Positions 63,888 to 64,000 of a stretch of DNA of 64,000 bases are shown here, one piece after another. Location of the stretch: positions 62,001 to 126,000 of the forward strand of contig JAGOBK010000001.1 of NCBI GenBank assembly GCA_017983465.1. Reading direction: 5' to 3'. The notes beneath the pieces are model-generated. The model was not told the DNA's origin and did not search any database. It saw only the letters and a list, made by a program, of their open reading frames with translations. The stretch's first letter is position 1. Each line of letters opens with the position of its first letter. The position numbers and the translations under genes were made by a program. This stretch comes from Crocinitomicaceae bacterium (GTDB lineage Bacteria; Bacteroidota; Bacteroidia; Flavobacteriales_D; Crocinitomicaceae).

Positions 63888-64000
63888 TGTAAACTTCGCT
63901 TTTAAGATTTCCACGACCATCGGAAGGAGGGAAAGTCCAACGATGCCAAAAATCACCACTTCAAAGTTTTTCTGAACGAAGGACATATTGCCGAAGAAAT
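63879..64000 (-). CDS. DedA-family membrane protein, C-terminal fragment
   Basis: Forty codons read on the minus strand to a TAA at 63881-63879; the 5' part lies beyond the window. The translation contains FFGNMSFVQKNFEVVIFGI and LSLLPMVVEILKA, matching the conserved C-terminus of DedA/VTT-domain inner-membrane proteins involved in membrane homeostasis and lipid handling. It is only the last ~40 residues, so family assignment rests on that segment. The end overlaps the plus-strand unknown gene by 9 bases. Confidence 0.7.
   Translation of the reverse strand, partial: FFGNMSFVQKNFEVVIFGIVGLSLLPMVVEILKAKFTSK

Overview
The window is a gene-dense (54 protein genes in 64 kb, no gap above about 160 bases), AT-rich piece of a chromosome from a member of the Bacteroidota. 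The evidence is the promoter signature (TAnnTTTG, sometimes with an upstream TTG 19-20 bases away), type IX secretion C-terminal sorting domains, a lipoprotein-rich envelope gene set and the near absence of Shine-Dalgarno-like leaders. Gene content fits Flavobacteriales, perhaps the Crocinitomicaceae/Fluviicola side; that last step is a guess. I see no tRNA, rRNA, insertion sequence, prophage, CRISPR array or plasmid function. It reads as core chromosome.

Layout. 1-7009 (minus): a five-gene stretch of TrmH-like RNA methyltransferase, SF2 helicase, GWxTD-domain protein, family 2 glycosyltransferase and a GH92 alpha-mannosidase cut by the left edge. 7039-18309 (plus): TamL-like outer-membrane assembly lipoprotein, amidohydrolase, a secreted S8 protease, SnoaL-like protein, prmC, ligA, a small unknown, dapA and a VanX-like D-Ala-D-Ala dipeptidase lipoprotein, with tightly abutting genes. 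18306-19705 (minus): lipoprotein and FkbM methyltransferase. 19777-26506: S9 peptidase, GNAT, trxB (minus), a second S8 protease, TerC. 26507-30459 (minus): edd-pgl-zwf, the upper Entner-Doudoroff branch. 30567-36104 (plus): two large secreted proteins with type B sorting domains, one with an L-type lectin domain and one glycine-rich. 36093-43496 (minus): ACP phosphodiesterase, a tiny acidic conserved protein, PduO-type adenosyltransferase, ispH, DUF1801 protein, aminotransferase, GT39, PAP2 phosphatase, CPBP protease. 43515-47198 (plus): ECF sigma factor, ffh, M50 protease, a CarboxypepD_reg-like protein. 47200-51491 (minus): two glycosyltransferases, LptF/G permease, START-like protein. 51553-63263: methyltransferase, recR, smpB, lolA, a large BNR/T9SS type A protein, DCC oxidoreductase, lon, a GlmU-like protein and a sodium:solute symporter. 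63366-64000: a membrane-anchored unknown and the C-terminus of a DedA-family protein.

Themes. Much of the content serves the cell envelope and export: LolA, TamL, LptF/G, glycosyltransferases, SRP54, T9SS cargo, secreted proteases. A second theme is housekeeping (ligA, recR, smpB, lon, ffh, prmC, ispH, dapA, trxB). Promoter elements overlap several longer reading frames, so I moved the starts of the helicase, zwf, LptF/G and first S8 protease genes downstream.

I did not find a clear undescribed defence or mobile system. The best leads are the tandem adhesin-like T9SS cargo with shared repeats, the two S8 proteases with a large insertion between catalytic Asp and His, the strongly promoted 73-residue acidic protein whose terminator runs into the next start codon, a palindrome upstream of lon, and convergent gene pairs that share stop codons.
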